Shown piece by piece: positions 1 to 11,989 of a stretch of 64,000 bases of DNA; within the stretch, counting starts at the first letter, position 1, and each line of letters opens with the position of its first letter. The notes beneath the pieces were generated by a model. That model was not told where the DNA came from. It made no database searches and saw only the letters and a list, made by a program, of their open reading frames with translations. The stretch covers positions 34,862,454 through 34,926,453 of the forward strand of contig NC_062232.1 in the NCBI RefSeq assembly GCF_902686445.1, given 5' to 3'. The position numbers and the translations under genes were made by a program. Source of the stretch: Sciurus carolinensis (taxonomy: Eukaryota; Chordata; Mammalia; Rodentia; Sciuridae).

Positions 1-282
1 TGGTGGTGATTAGATAATGAAGGTGGTGTCCTCATGAATGAGATTAATGCCCTTATAAGGGGAGACATGAGGAAGATGATTTTTCTCTTAGTCATGTGAG
101 GTTACAACAAGAAGACAGCCTTCTGCAAACCAGGAAGATCACTCTCATCAGGCACTGGATCTGTAGATGTGCTGATCATGGACTTCTCAGCCTCCAGACC
201 TGTGACAAATAAATGTTTGTTCTCTAAGCCACCCAGTCTACGGTATTCTGTTATTATTAGTCAGCCTGAAGTGACTAAGGCA
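1..282 (+). mobile_element. MaLR (MLT1/MST-type) LTR, 3' part
   Basis: The sequence follows the 3' two thirds of a MaLR long terminal repeat: a stretch around 'atgagattaatgcccttataagg', then a polyadenylation-type AATAAA near 210, then the typical end 'gccacccagtct' and a terminal CA near 282. The 5' part lies outside the window. It is an old non-coding retroviral-like relic. Family placement is from memory of the consensus. Confidence 0.75.
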
Positions 283-609
283 TTTTGGGTTCTCCCAGCA
301 GCTGACCCTGACATAAGGTTTCAAAGGCAAATAATTAATTTGAGAAGTTACCTTAGGAAATTACAATAAGGGAGTGGGGAGCGAGACAGGGAAGAGAAGG
401 CAACCAATACAGAGTGCAGAACCAAGTAGGTTAATACTGTGGGTAACTGGGGTCAGTCCCACTGGGGATCTCTGGGAGGCAGTATGGACTATGCCTCAGA
501 GTCACTCAACAACAAGCTGAGATATTAGTCTTCTAACTGTTCCCTATCATCTGCTGAGGTCTAATCCCAGGAGAATTAGCTCCCTTGGAACATTCTCTTC
601 ACTTGACTT

Positions 610-734
610 TTTTTAGCTGTAGATGGACACAATACCTTTATTTTATTTATTTATTTTTATGTAGTGCTGAGGATTGAACCCAGTGCCTCACATGTGCAAG
701 GTAAGTGCTCTACCACTGACATACAGCCCCAGCC
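610..734 (-). mobile_element. ID SINE (tRNA-Ala-derived), antisense
   Basis: Read on the minus strand this gives an ID-type body (ctggggctgtatgtcagtgg...) followed by an A-rich tail, which on the plus strand is the (TTTA)n run at 636-658. The insertion is flanked by an 11-bp direct repeat CTCTTCACTTG at 595-605 and 735-745, a good target-site duplication. Confidence 0.85.
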
Positions 735-1186
735 CTCTTCACTTGGCTTTATGATAAATATCAAGGAAGAGAGAGACCAGCTAGTTTAGATGAAAATTGA
801 AAGCACTGTCACCTTGAGGAGAACCATTTTCCATCCTGATTCTTGGCTGCTTCTACTTAAGTCTTTTGGAGTGTCTAAGAACCCATTTGCTTCTGACCTG
901 AGTTGTAACTCTGCTCTTCTAGGGATTGCTCTAACTTCTCATTCTATCTTTCATGTAGTCACCAAATAAGCCTTTCCTGAAATACCACTCTTCCCTGTGG
1001 TGCATCTTCTTAATCTGTCTTCTAAGATTCTTTCCTCAATTTGATTCAGGCTTACTTGCCAGGAAAATCCCCTATCTGTACTCTATGCTCCATCCATATG
1101 AGATTATCCTGGGTCAGCTTTAGTGTTTCTTTCTTCTGAATCTTTTACTTAGATTGTTTCTTCCACCTAGAATACCTTCCATGAAC

Positions 1187-1360
1187 AGGCACTGTGGTGC
1201 CTTTAATCCCAGTGGCTCAGGAGGCTGAGGCAGGAGGATTGCTAGTTCAAAGCCAGCCTCAGGAACTTGATGAGACCCTGTCTCAAAATAAAATATAAAA
1301 GGGCTGGGGATGTGATTAGGTGATTAAGCACCCCTGGGTTCAATCTTCAAGGAAAAAAAT
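1187..1360 (+). mobile_element. B1-dID composite SINE
   Basis: The left half is B1-like (7SL-derived: 'taatcccagtggctcaggag', 'gaggctgaggcaggaggatt'), then an A-rich linker 'tctcaaaataaaat', then an ID-like half ('ggctggggatgtgat...cctgggttcaat') and a short A tail. The composite is characteristic of squirrels and dormice. The ID half has drifted, which implies a fairly old copy. Confidence 0.88.
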
Positions 1361-1374
1361 CATCATGTACCCTG

Positions 1375-1640
1375 TTCTTACCTTATTTGGTTTATTGGAA
1401 TCCCAACAAATCTTTAAAGTACCCCCTCCCAAATTCTCTCTTCCATGAGGCCTTTTCTTGTCCCTTTTAACTCTCTGTGATACTTTTATTATTGTCTTCT
1501 ATTATTTCTGGTACACGTATTCTCTGTCCCATTAGATCTTAAATGTCATGGGGCAGGGACCATATTTTATTCATCTCTGCACCAGCTGGCATTCATCCAG
1601 TTAATTTAACAAAGGTTTATTGAGTGTCAGAGACTGCACT
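1375..1640 (+). repeat. L2 LINE 3' fragment
   Basis: The segment contains the degenerate L2 3' signature: 'catggggcagggaccatatt' followed by 'ttcatctctgcaccagctgg' and a 'tttattgagtg' end. It is an ancient non-LTR retrotransposon relic with no reading frame. The preceding 820-1130 may be more of the same L2, but I could not support that firmly. Confidence 0.6.
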
Positions 1641-1984
1641 CAGCACCAGGGCTCCAAAGATGAATGAGACATGGTCCTCATTCTCAAAAGAGCTAATAGG
1701 TGAGGCAGAGGAGAGTGAGTCATGTAAATAAATGCATATGTACATACACTAATATGTGTATGTTCATTTCAATACCTCAAACATTAGTGAATGGTGAAAG
1801 ATCATGGGTGCACAGAATTAATGAAAGTACAATGAGAAGATCTATCTTCAATCTATTTCCTGAAAGAACTCAGAAATTAGTTTGGGAACGTAGTTTTGGG
1901 GAGAGAAAATGAATTGAATTGGCAATGATGGGAAATGCTCTGTTCGTCCCTCTAGGGGGCAATGAAATGGTTTAGGAAAGGGTA

Positions 1985-2172
1985 GATAAGCTTCAGAATC
2001 AAATGATTCTAAATTTGAATTCTAGATGTGTTAATTTGTAGTTATGTGACCTTGGGTTAGCTACTTTCTCACTTCCTTATGTATAAAATAGATAATGCTT
2101 AACTAATAGCATGGTTGTGGGATTAGATGAGATGACACACAGTGTCTAGAACATGTTTGAAACTTATTGGAA
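1985..2172 (+). repeat. MIR SINE
   Basis: The segment shows the MIR core order: 'gaatcaaatgattctaaattt', 'agttatgtgaccttgggtta', 'ttccttatgtataaaataga', then 'gattagatgagatgacac'. This is an ancient tRNA-derived mammalian SINE, strongly diverged. Confidence 0.75.
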
Positions 2173-2659
2173 GCTTGGTAACTAATGTGTTTCTTCCTAA
2201 TACCTTTGCTTTTAGAAAGAAATGATTTTAAATTTTCTCCGACTACTAGAACAATCTGGGTTGAGAAGTTTTAGAATCACTCTGCACCTTTCTCTGTTTA
2301 ACTGGAAAAAACTTAACTTACATTTCTTTCCATTTTAATTTTTTAAAACTTCCATAATAACCATTTCAACCTTAGATTTGGAATACTGTTGGGCTCAATG
2401 ATGGAGAGACAGAGGAGTTGGCTTTCATTTTGGCATCTAAAGAAAGACCTTTAGATAGAGTAATATTCTGAAAGTAGGTAATTGCTTTTAAAAGATAGAT
2501 CAACTTTTTACTGAAATTTGTGAATCAATAAAACTCAGAGTCCTTATGAAATAAGATCTGGTTCTTCTATATTTAGATCATTTCCTTTTATTTTTAGGAG
2601 ATTCAATGAAAAGATGCTGGCTATAATGCCTCTGGGTCAACTTTTATCTTCATCTACCT

Positions 2660-3330
2660 CCCAGAAAACAGTTATTAAGTATCTATTGAATGCCAGGCAC
2701 TTACTAATGAGCAAGTAGTGAACAAAACATACAGGGCCTCCCAAAGAGCCTTATAACTTGTGACAATGGAGATTGGCATCAAACAAATAATTGCATCAAT
2801 AAATGTGTAATGCCAAACTGAAAAGGATCAGAAAGAAAATTATAAAAAGCTCTGAACCCTGTTTCAGTCTAGGGGGTGGCTCATAAAACTTTCTGGAGGA
2901 AGTGGGCATAAGAGTTTATTTGCATTTGTGGGTGGAAGGTGATGATAAGACAAAGGGAGCTGGCTCACCTAGAGAAGGGGAAGGCTTGTAGGAAAGAAGA
3001 CTGGTATGCCTTGACCCTGGAATGAATGGAAAAGAGGTTGACAAGGGCTAGATTTTGTAGGGTCTGGTGGGCCATGGGAAGGCATGGTTTTTTGTGGGAA
3101 ACTTTTGAAAGATTTTAAGTAGGTCAATATGATCTCATTGGCATTTTCAGAAAATTTTTTTGCCTGATGTATGGGTAACAGATTGGAGGGGCTAAGAACA
3201 GAAGTTAGGAGAACAATTAGGGTAGACCAAAAGAAAGTCAATGAGTGTTTGGTTTTGGAACTTAACTGCATGAGTGGAGAGAAGAGAACGGGGTTCAGAG
3301 ACATTTAAGAAATGAACTTAGTAGCACTAG
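2660..3330 (-). repeat. L2 LINE 3' region, antisense
   Basis: From left to right the sequence follows the reverse complement of L2: 'tattgaatgccaggcactta', 'gtgaacaaaacatacagg', 'gagtttatttgcatt', 'agggctagattttgtagggt', 'gatctcattgg'. The longest open frame here (2969-3304, minus) is an accidental frame in L2 and not a gene. Confidence 0.7.
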
Positions 3331-3664
3331 ATGATGAATTGACTATGAGGGATGTGACTGACTTGTGACCTTCTACCTTCAATCAGTAAAGCCCTGAGAG
3401 CCACACACATGCTATTGACCATTGCAGACAATACCTGTAATCTCAAAGGTGTTAAAGGGTAATCAGGGGGCCCAAGAGAGCACTAAACAGGGTGTGAGGA
3501 GAATTTTTACCCAGGTGACACCTCTGCTTCCACAAACCATTGAATTCTTCTAGACTTGAATTCCGTTATCTTCCAAATAAATGGAATATGTTGGAGGATC
3601 TCAACACATGAACAGGTCTCTGTTTATTCTTTAGATACAAATAAATTTTGGATTTTATGTAACA

Positions 3665-3870
3665 CTCCACATTTAATTTTTTCACGTCTTTTTGGTACAT
3701 TATAATTGTACATAATAGTGGGGTTCATTTTGACGTACTTACACATAAACATAACATAATTTGATCATTTCATTGCCCAGTATCTCTCCTTTCCCTTTGT
3801 TTTCCCTGCCTTGGCCCCCTTGCTCTACTCCACTAGTGCAGAACACTTTCAACTGTGTGGATGTGTGTAT
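3665..3870 (-). mobile_element. L1 LINE 3' UTR fragment, antisense
   Basis: The block 'acattataattgtacataat' through 'gatcatttcattgcccagta' matches the 3' UTR style of rodent L1 in antisense; the region at 57.97-58.06 kb has related wording. It is non-coding and 5'-truncated. Confidence 0.6.
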
Positions 3871-3889
3871 TGCTTTCATATTAATGATC

Positions 3890-4035
3890 ACATAGATTTT
3901 CATAACAATCTTGTGAACTTTTAAGGTTTTCTTCTCAGTGGCCAGATGAGAAGACTGAGAGACCCAGAAAAATTAGGAGGTTTCTCTAAGTTTATTAATT
4001 GGCAAAATAAGAGATCTGAAAACTCCTAATTCCTT
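3890..4035 (-). repeat. MIR SINE, antisense
   Basis: The segment carries 'cataacaatcttgtgaact', 'cagatgagaagactgagaga' and 'ttattaattggcaaaa', the order expected for the reverse complement of MIR. It is diverged. Confidence 0.55.
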
Positions 4036-4718
4036 GTGTGACTCCTTCCTAATAGATCTTTCAGCCTTCTATTGCATATTTATATGCTTCTGTATTCTTC
4101 TCATTCCCTGCCATTCCAATATTTTTAAATATTCCATCCAACCAGGCAGGCAGAGTGAGGCTGTGTAATTCACTTTAGGCACTTCTGATATTTGGCTTTA
4201 AACTACCAGCTCATTTGAAGCTTGAGAATTCTTTGTGATTATTCTTGCCACTCCTGACCCAATTACCAAGAATAATTAATAATTTGGATAAATTCCAAGT
4301 GTTTATATAGGGAAAATGTAAGCAGACACAGAGGACATGAAAGACTGGCCTGATTAGGAAGATGACTATTATTATGGTGTTTTTCAACTCTTGCTTCCAA
4401 AACCAGGCAGTCACTCTTTTATAAGTGAGTTTGGTTTTAAAACAGTCTTATAAATGGTGATGAGTATTGGGACTGCTAATTTATGAACCCTATTAGATAC
4501 ATTCTGTATCTCAAGGAGATTGAGCTCAAGAGAAAAATCCATCCCAATGAATAGATGTTATTTGAGGGAAGTCTTTCCTTCCTGTTTAACTAGGTTGGGT
4601 AGTTATGAAGAAGACCATCTGGTCTCCATTAAATAAGTTTCTAGCTGGTCAGCCCTGATTATTTACCTCTATGTTTTTACTTTCTAGTTCTTTTTTTCTG
4701 GAAGCTTCTAGTTTTCTA

Positions 4719-5145
4719 TGTTTTAGTCAGTTTTTTTATTGCTGTGACCAAAGGACCTGACATGAATAATGTACAGGAGGAAATGTTTATTTGAGGTGCA
4801 TGTTTCAGAGGTTCAGTCCATGGTCAGCCAACTCAATATCTCTGGGTCTGAGGTGAGGCAGGACATAATGGTGGAAGGATATGGTGAAGAAAAGCTACTC
4901 AGGACTTGGCAGCAGGAAGCAGAGAGAGCTCTGCTCAACAGGGACAAAATATAAACCCCAAAGGCATGACCCACCTCCTCCAGTTCCCCTCTACCTACTT
5001 ACTGTTACCACCCAGTTAATCCTTATCAGTGGATTAATTCACTGATTAGGTTACAACTATCATAATCTGATCATTTTGCCTCTGAACTTTCTTGTATTGT
5101 CTCACACATAAGCTTTTGGGGGACACTTCATATCTAATCCATAAT
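4719..5145 (-). mobile_element. MaLR (MST/THE-like) LTR, antisense
   Basis: The plus strand begins 'tgttttagtcag' and proceeds through 'ttgctgtgaccaaaggacct', 'ggaaatgtttatttgaggtg', 'cataatctgatcattttgcc' to 'gggggacacttcatatc' and 'aatccataa'. That is the reverse complement of a MaLR LTR. The same LTR type occurs at 29.03 and 40.92 kb. The open frame at 4769-4954 is incidental. Confidence 0.78.
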
Positions 5146-5289
5146 GTTAAATAAAAAGATACTGCTTCAGCAGTCCAAACTAGAAAAACAGAAAGAAGGC
5201 TCACAAAGGCCCAGAAATCTCAAACATTTCAAGACTTATAAACCTGAAAAGTCCATAAACCAATAGGATCTTGGACAGTATTTCATTAT

Positions 5290-5815
5290 CTATTTCTGAA
5301 TAACAAAAAATTCCTAAACTTAGTACTCTAAAATGACAACAAATTTATTGTATCTTATGATTTTGTGGCCCACAAATTTTGTGAAGTTTTATTCTGACCA
5401 TATTTTCTGTTCCACATGGTGTTGGTTGGAGCCACATGGTGGTATTCAGTTAATGGCACATTTGGTCTGGAATATCCAAGATGTTTTCAGTCACGCATAT
5501 GGAACTCTGGGTGAGGATGATTGGAAGGTCATCTTCATTCAGTCACCTTCACTCAGTCTCTTCATTCAGTCTCTCAGTAGCATACTTGAACTTTTTGCAT
5601 GGTAGTTCAGAGCTACAAGAGACCAAGTTAGAAGCAGATACTTTTCTTAAAGATTGAGTCTGGAACTAGCATAAAATCACTTCTTCATCCTTTGTCAGTC
5701 AAAAAAGTCATGGCATAATTCAGATTCAAAACTGGAGAAACAAACCCATCTCTCAGTGGGAGATGTGTCAAAGAATGTATAGCCATCTTTAATCTACCAC
5801 ACTTTTATAATTCTT
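5290..5815 (-). mobile_element. possible old MLT1-like LTR, antisense
   Basis: Wording such as 'aaaaaattcctaaacttagt', 'ttattgtatcttatgatttt' and 'ccacatggtgttggttgg' resembles very old MLT1-type LTRs in reverse orientation. The match is weak and the ends cannot be fixed. The 90-codon frame at 5333-5605 shows no domain. Confidence 0.4.
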
Positions 5816-6234
5816 TGAATTCTTCAGCTCCAGCACTAAGTCTAAAAATGTCATTTATCCCAGGAGCTAGTGTTGTTTAGGTTCCCTATAACTTTCCTGG
5901 TGTGACCTGTCTATAGTTGGAACCAATTGGTAAAGAGTGCTTTACCTTATTACCATTCTTAATGGCCTACTCTCTTAATGGGATCCTGACTCTCTGTTCA
6001 TATCCTTTCCCTTTGTATCTTCTTGATGCTTCCTTAAAGTATCCTACCCTGAACAGGTTCCTGAGCTATTGCAAAAGGATGGTGTATTTTTAAAGAAAAG
6101 TAATTCTAACATATCAGTAAATTTCTCTTTGGTTGATTTTCAGGTTGTCTGAAAACAAAGAAAAAAAATGAATCCAGGGAGTGTGATAAAATCATATTTA
6201 GGTACAAAGCTCCACCCACACTGGTCTTACTTTA
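5816..6234. other. unassigned stretch
   Basis: I see no recognisable repeat, exon or RNA gene here. Base composition is ordinary and AT-rich. Confidence 0.5.
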
Positions 6235-6612
6235 GTTCTTCAAATACACCAGATTCTTTCCCACTACAAGAACTTTTTGTGTGCCTCTTCCCTTGCCTGG
6301 AACAACTGTTTTCCTTTTGCTGGTCTAACGTCTGCTTAGCCTAAGGATTTCAATCTGAATGGTGTTCATCCAAAAAGATGTGTTCAGTCCTTTGTCTAAG
6401 TTAGTTTCCTTGTTTTTTGATCATCTAGCCCTTGTTCTTCTCCTTTCCTTCATGTATACATTATGTTTTGTAACCTAGATATTTATTTTCATCTTATGTT
6501 TCTTTGTCATTGGCCTCCCCCATGATATGTAAGCTTCTGGAAGGTACAGATAATTTGTTTTATTCAGCACTATATTGGCTCACCAAATATTTGTTGAATG
6601 AATGAATGGATG
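6235..6612 (+). repeat. L2 LINE 3' end
   Basis: A nearly complete L2 3' tail: 'ttcttctcctttccttcatg', 'gatatgtaagcttctggaag', 'ttattcagcactatattggc', ending in 'caaatatttgttgaatgaat' and the terminal TGAA-type repeats at 6593-6608. A short GT run follows at 6610-6630. Confidence 0.8.
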
Positions 6613-6639
6613 TGTATGTGTGTGTGTGTGCCTGTGCAC

Positions 6640-8409
6640 ACATGTGTGAGAGAGTATTATCTAGGCAGGCTATTCTACTTCAAATTGTGACCCTGGGGTC
6701 AGCTCCTAGATCTGTTTCTACTTTTTTAGAGCAGTTCTCCTATCTCCATTACTCTAAACACTCAAGACACTATTTTAGAAGTAGTCTTATGGTGATGGCA
6801 GCAGACCATGTGACCATGATGGAGGAGGTCACTTTCATGGCTCAAGACCAGCCTGGAATTGACCTCTTATCTGAATTCTTAGAGAACTGTTGAAAATATA
6901 ATTAGTGAAAGAACAGTGAAGGAACTGGAACAATGATAATAGTTGTCCTAAATAGCTTTTCTTTGTTTTCATAGTTTTAAAATTTTTAGTTGGTTATATA
7001 CTGTTCGGAATAATGAAAACATGTTTCAGATTCTCTTGCAGTTAGGTGAAAACATATGTCTGCATCTTTCCCAACAGGATACAAGAAGTATTATGTAATT
7101 TTTTACAGTCCTATCTTGTTTCTTATAATCCAGATACTGCCATCTTGGGCCATGAAGACAAAGGTCAGAGCCTCAGGATGGAGGAGCAGTGAGTTGGAAG
7201 GAATTTAGGCTGCTGAGGAGTTTGTGAGCAAAGCTTCCATGTTAGCTTTGGCCAGCATATCTCCAGACTTTGTAGGAAGATAAAATAATATTCTACCTTT
7301 TAAAAGTTGGTGTCTTTATAGGTTTTTTTGCCCATCTCTGGCAAAATGAACCTTAATGGTACAAACTAATGTCTGTCATTAGATTATGTGAGATTGATCG
7401 CCAGCAATGTGAGAACAACACCAGATAAGAAAGTACCAATAGGACAGAGAGGGTATCATTGACCCTGAGCTTCATGGTATTCCTTAAAATATTTACAAAG
7501 GTGGATTTTTAATTGGGAAAAATATGAATCCTCCTCTCAGGCTCTCCTTTTTTGACTATTACAAAGTATTGGGAAAATTATTCTACTCCTAGAGGGCTTT
7601 TTGATTTCATCAGTGACTTCTGCAATATCTTAAAGCACAAATTGATTCCTTTATTACTGTTAGAAAGTTCAGCTGCCAGATTATACTGATTTCCCGAAGT
7701 CATTTTGGACAAAGGAAAGGTCACAATGTTTTTTCAGTAAAGATATGTTTTTCCTTCTGTATCACTTGCCTGGTTTTCTTTTTTCAGCTTTTCTTTTGTG
7801 ATAAATGTCTTAAATAAGACATTTCCCAAGATATTTAAAGCAATAACACTTAACCTTTGCACAACCTTTCATCTCCAGAATCTTTTACAATGGTTACTGA
7901 AGTCAGAAAACTTCCTGCAAAGGCCACTGGTGCTACAAGTGAGTATGAAGGGAGTTTTGACTTCAAGAACTATTAGATATAATTTTAGAAGTAACAGAAA
8001 GCATTATTAAGAGTCTGGTTGTGCAAGATGTTCTTGGCAAGCATGCAAAGAACTCTGGACTCTGAAGAATCTCATCTAGTACAAAGTCTCACATGGATAT
8101 ACCTGTGAGCACTCGACACAGAAGTTGGCATCTCTATCATGACTGCTCTTGTTCTTATTCTTTCCATGTACTATCTCTTCCTTTCTCTGCCCTTACCCGC
8201 TTTACCTCCATCTTAACAAATGTTTGTCTGTTAACTTCCAGAGATGCCTTCTCCCATGATTTTAGATTGACTTTTCCCATGCCTAAGACAAGGATTTGAA
8301 TGTGAGTAGTATATGAGAAATGTCTAAGAGAGTTCAATTCCACTGGGGACCTCTGGGAGATGACAAAGAAAATGACTCGGAGTCATCCCACCTGAGAGAT
8401 GAGAGAGTT
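6640..8409. other. unassigned non-coding stretch
   Basis: I could not assign this 1.8 kb to any repeat family and see no exon-like frame with flanking splice signals. Frames at 6606-6893 and 7798-8010 have no recognisable domain. The short phrase at 8338-8390 resembles one at 459-505 (shared 'cactgggga' and 'tctgggag'), perhaps from the same unknown old repeat. Confidence 0.5.
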
Positions 8410-8414
8410 AGATT

Positions 8415-8478
8415 TTTTTAAAAATTGAGCCCAGGGCCTCATGCATGCTAGGCAAGAGCTCTATCACTGAGCTACACC
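8415..8478 (-). mobile_element. ID SINE fragment, antisense
   Basis: The segment reads 'gagcccagggcctcatgcat', 'gctaggcaagagctctatca', 'ctgagctacaccc'. It is the reverse complement of the ID body and carries recognisable remnants of the B box and A box of the tRNA-derived promoter. Confidence 0.8.
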
Positions 8479-8509
8479 CTAAGGCTTGATATTTCTTTCC
8501 TTCTTTCTT

Positions 8510-8592
8510 TTCTTTTTGGTGCTGGGGATCAAACTCAGGGGCTCACACATGCCAGGCAAGCACTCTATCACTGAACCACATCTCCAACCCCT
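8510..8592 (-). mobile_element. ID SINE, antisense
   Basis: A second ID copy 30 bp after the first: 'ggtgctggggatcaaactca', 'catgccaggcaagcactcta', 'tcactgaaccacatctccaa'. The pyrimidine-rich run at 8490-8513 is its A tail seen in antisense. Confidence 0.85.
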
Positions 8593-8989
8593 AAGTTATT
8601 TCTCATACTTAAAACTAAAGGGAAAATACACATGTTTGAGGATAACTGATTTTTATAAGCCTGTAGAATTATTTGACTTACTGAACTGTGTGCCTGAGTA
8701 ACTAATAAGAAAATAAATAATCTATGGAGATTCATAATAAGAATTACAACTATTTGTCTATGTCAAATAGAGAATCTGATAATTTCAACATTATACCAGG
8801 AGCCTTGCTCTACTTTACCTTGCCAATATTTATTATTATTTTATTATTTATTAATGTATTATTATTTTATTAATGACTACAGCTTACTAAGTGATAAGAA
8901 TTTCTCAACTCTTTCATAAAGTTATGAAAATGCCACAGTATGTGTTCTGTTGTTGATCAAAACATTGTTATGTGGCATACAACTATACC

Positions 8990-9225
8990 AGAGATAAAGA
9001 ATGTAGCTCACAGAAAAGGAAGAGGTAGGGACGTGCAGAGAGGTGGAATGGTGTCAACGAGATGATGGTGGTGTTCAGTTAGGTGTTAAGTTGCAGAGGG
9101 AAAGAGATGAAATCGATCAGGTGGGATGAAGTGATGAAGGGCCAGGCAGGCCCAGGTGATGAAAGATCTTGACAGCCAGGAAGAAGCCCAGGGACTAGAT
9201 TCAATTTGGAAAGTAGGGAAAAGGA
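8990..9225 (-). repeat. L2-like LINE fragment, antisense
   Basis: The purine-rich text 'gaagtgatgaagggccaggc' followed by 'agatcttgacagccaggaag' and 'gactagattcaatttgg' resembles the reverse-complement L2 ORF2 tail. Support is modest. Confidence 0.45.
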
Positions 9226-9249
9226 AAGTTCAATAAATTATTAAATTTT

Positions 9250-10075
9250 CCTGGTTAATTTGAGATTATTTATATTTAGTTGAGATAAAATTTACATAAT
9301 ATGGTCAGTTATAAATATACAGTTTGGTGAATTTTAACAAATATAAAACTGTAACCGCCACCTAAAGAATGACATGAAACTTTTTCATCACCTAAGAAGG
9401 GCCCTGTGTGTACTTTCTTAGTCAATAATTGGCCTACCTTTACCTTTTAACCACTGTTGAGGTTTCACTGAACTATTCTTGACCTTCATATACATTGAAT
9501 CATACAGTATGTATGTATTCTTTTATGACTGGCTTCTTTCTCTTAACTTTTTGAGATATTTTAATTCATTTCTTTTTATTGTGGAGTAACATTTCACTGA
9601 ATGAATACACTAAAATTTGTTTATCCATTTTCCTGATTATGGAAATGAGGGTTGTTTCTAGCTATGTTCTATTATGAATAAAATATTTGAGAACATTCTT
9701 TTTTTAACTGTATTTATTTATTTATTTGTTTGTTTAATGTGGTGCTGAGGATTGAACTCAGTGCCTCACACATGCTGACCAAGTGCTATACCACTGAGCC
9801 ACAACCCCAGCCCTCTGAGAACATTCTTAAATATGATTTTGGTGGATATGCACATTCATATATCTTGGGCATATAGTCAGAGGTGGGGCAATGGGGTCAC
9901 AGTGTAGGTATATGTTTTTCTTTAGTAGTTATTGTCCAATAGTTGCCCAAAGTGGTTGTATTTGTTTATACTGACAGCAAAATTGGATGAGGGTTGCTTT
10001 GGTTTCATAAGCTTGTCAGTACTTATCAACATCAATTGTTTCAATTTTTGACATTCTGGTAGTTGCCTAGTGAAA
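9250..10075 (-). mobile_element. old L1 (L1M-type) 3' end, antisense, split by an ID SINE
   Basis: An old L1 3' UTR and ORF2 tail in antisense: 'acataatatggtcagttata', 'gtttggtgaattttaacaaa', 'ccattttcctgattatgg', then after the ID insert 'tggtggatatgcacattc' and 'agttgcccaaagtggttgta'. All frames are broken. The ID element at 9701-9815 interrupts it, giving a relative age. Confidence 0.75.
9701..9815 (-). mobile_element. ID SINE with 13-bp target-site duplication, antisense
   Basis: An ID body in antisense ('gtggtgctgaggattgaact', 'ataccactgagccacaaccc') with its A-rich tail at 9701-9737. TGAGAACATTCTT occurs at 9688-9700 and again at 9816-9828, a perfect duplication of L1 host sequence. 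Confidence 0.92.
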
Positions 10076-10084
10076 ACAAAAAAA

Positions 10085-10860
10085 ATTTAAGAGAAAAAAA
10101 TGATACACTAAGTAAAGATGGATTAGGTGGGGGAGGAGATAAACCAGATAAACCAGTTACAAGTATCCCAATGTCTCTGAGAGGTCTCTAGAGCCTGTGG
10201 GGAAGAAGAGGTCTTTAGAGGTCTTTAGAGTTGTGGGGAGGAAGGATTTTAATCTAGTGACATTCCAGTGATTAGTAGAGACTCAGCTCAGTTAGTGTCT
10301 TCTACCTAGAAAAATTTTTCAGCATATAAGTCACTTGTTATTAACTATAGCCAGAGGGTGGGGTCATCTTTAATTAATCTGTCTGAAAGAGATCTTCTTG
10401 TATTGTGGACTCTGCAAATATTTGAAGAAATTTCCTAGTAGAGCCTGGACTGAGTTTCAGAAATAAGAAGGTTTGTCATGGGTTAAATGAATTGCCATGT
10501 GCAGATTTTTCATGCACTTTGCTGTTTGCTCCTTGCCTTTAGGGCCTGTTGTTAGGATTCCTTCTTTTTCCACTTCTTCCCTCCCCTCTCCTTCCTTCTT
10601 TTTTCCCGTTAATCTAGCAGTGAATACACATTGCTGAGGGCCTGGCACCAGGCTGGATGCCACAGTGTATCTAAAAATGAATTTTGACATGTTTCAGTCC
10701 TTCAGGATTTTGGTGCATTCAAGAAAGGATTTGACAAATACACAAAAAACTACACTGTCAGGCAAGGTCATGTAAATCTCCACTGTGCTGTGACCCCCCC
10801 ACATTTCTGCTTAAGGCTCATCCATAAAGAGGAAGTACATCTGTTCCTAGACTTTCAATG
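10085..10860. other. unassigned stretch
   Basis: I see no known element here. A short near-duplication of the phrase 'aggtctttag' occurs at 10210-10228, and 10550-10610 is pyrimidine-rich. The minus-strand frame at 10457-10690 is low-complexity and not gene-like. Confidence 0.45.
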
Positions 10861-10867
10861 GGATGGT

Positions 10868-11247
10868 ATCCCTATGACTTTTTTTGGTAAACGAATGGAA
10901 CTGGAGACTATCATGCTAAGTGAAATAAACCAATCCCCCAAAACCAAAGACTGAACAATCTCTCTGATCTGTGGATGCTAACTCATAATAAGAGGGTGGG
11001 GAAGGAACAATAGAAGTTCACTGGATTAGACAAAAGGGAATAAAGGGAAACAATGGGTGATGGGAATAGGAAAGACAGTAGAATGAATTGGACATCACTT
11101 TCCTATGTTCATATATGAATACAGGACCAATGTAACTCCATATCATGTACAACCACAAGAATGAGAAGCTATACTCCATTTATTTATGATGTGTCAAAAT
11201 GCATTCTACTGTCATGTATAACTAATTAGAATAAAAAAGTTTTTTAA
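10868..11247 (+). mobile_element. L1 LINE 3' end (ORF2 tail and 3' UTR)
   Basis: The start matches the last part of an L1 ORF2 ('aatggaactggagactatca', 'tgctaagtgaaataaaccaa'), followed by a rodent-type 3' UTR: 'tcctatgttcatatatgaat', 'catatcatgtacaaccacaa', 'tgtgtcaaaatgcattctac', ending in AATAAAA near 11230. It is heavily 5'-truncated. Related 3' UTRs occur at 13.50, 14.54 and 31.38 kb. Confidence 0.82.
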
Positions 11248-11249
11248 AC

Positions 11250-11760
11250 CATAAGTAGAAAATATCATACATCAAAACTACATTGACTACACCTAACTTA
11301 CTGCCATGTCCCAGCTTAGCAATGCCGCAACTTTTTCTGTGACTACTCCTTCTTGCTCCTGCATTTGATGGTCAAATTTTGAGAAAAAAGTCATGTATTC
11401 TCACTTACATCATTTCTTTAATTCCTATCTACACAACTCTGACGTGGCTTCATCTCTTTCACAGCAACAAAATAGTCTTCATTGGTCCCTGGGGCCTCCA
11501 TGTTGCTAGAGGTAGTGGACATTGTGATTTAGTTGACCTGCAGCCTAGCTATATGGAACACCATCTTAACATGCTCTCCCCCCCTGGGTTTGTTGGTCCC
11601 ACTTCTAGTTTTCCTGACTATAGATGTTTTAAATTTTTTTAAAACTCATTTTCCTCTACTAGGCCTCTACATGCTGGAGATTTAGGTCCTTCTTTTGTTT
11701 TTACTCTGTCTATGCTTTTCCCCTAAGTGACCCAATTAGGTACTTAAAACATCTGCTTCA
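11250..11760. other. unassigned stretch
   Basis: Nothing recognisable. An 87-codon frame at 11379-11642 shows no domain and no exon context. Confidence 0.45.
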
Positions 11761-11762
11761 GC

Positions 11763-11989
11763 TGGGCATGGTGGTGCATGCCTGTAATCCTAGCTACTTG
11801 GGAAGCTGGAGCAAGAGAATCACAAGTTTGAGGCCAGCCTGAGCAACTTAGAGAGGTCCTAAGCAACTTAGCGAGACTCTGTCTCAAAATAAAAAATAAA
11901 AAGGGATGGGGATGTAGCTCAGTAGTTAAGTGCCTCTGGCTTCAATCTCAGGTACCAAAAAAAACAAAAACAAAAACAAAAACAAAAAA
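11763..11989 (+). mobile_element. B1-dID composite SINE, nearly full length
   Basis: One of the clearest copies: B1 part 'gctgggcatggtggtgcatg', 'cctgtaatcctagctacttg', a linker of 'tctcaaaataaaaaataaaa', then the ID part 'ggggatgtagctcagtagtt' and an (AAAAAC)n tail. The linker and tail are intact, suggesting a relatively young insertion. Confidence 0.95.

Noticed and set aside
459..8390. Short similar phrases near 459-505 and 8338-8390
   Set aside because: Only about 40 bp with gaps; probably one unknown old repeat, too little to define an element.
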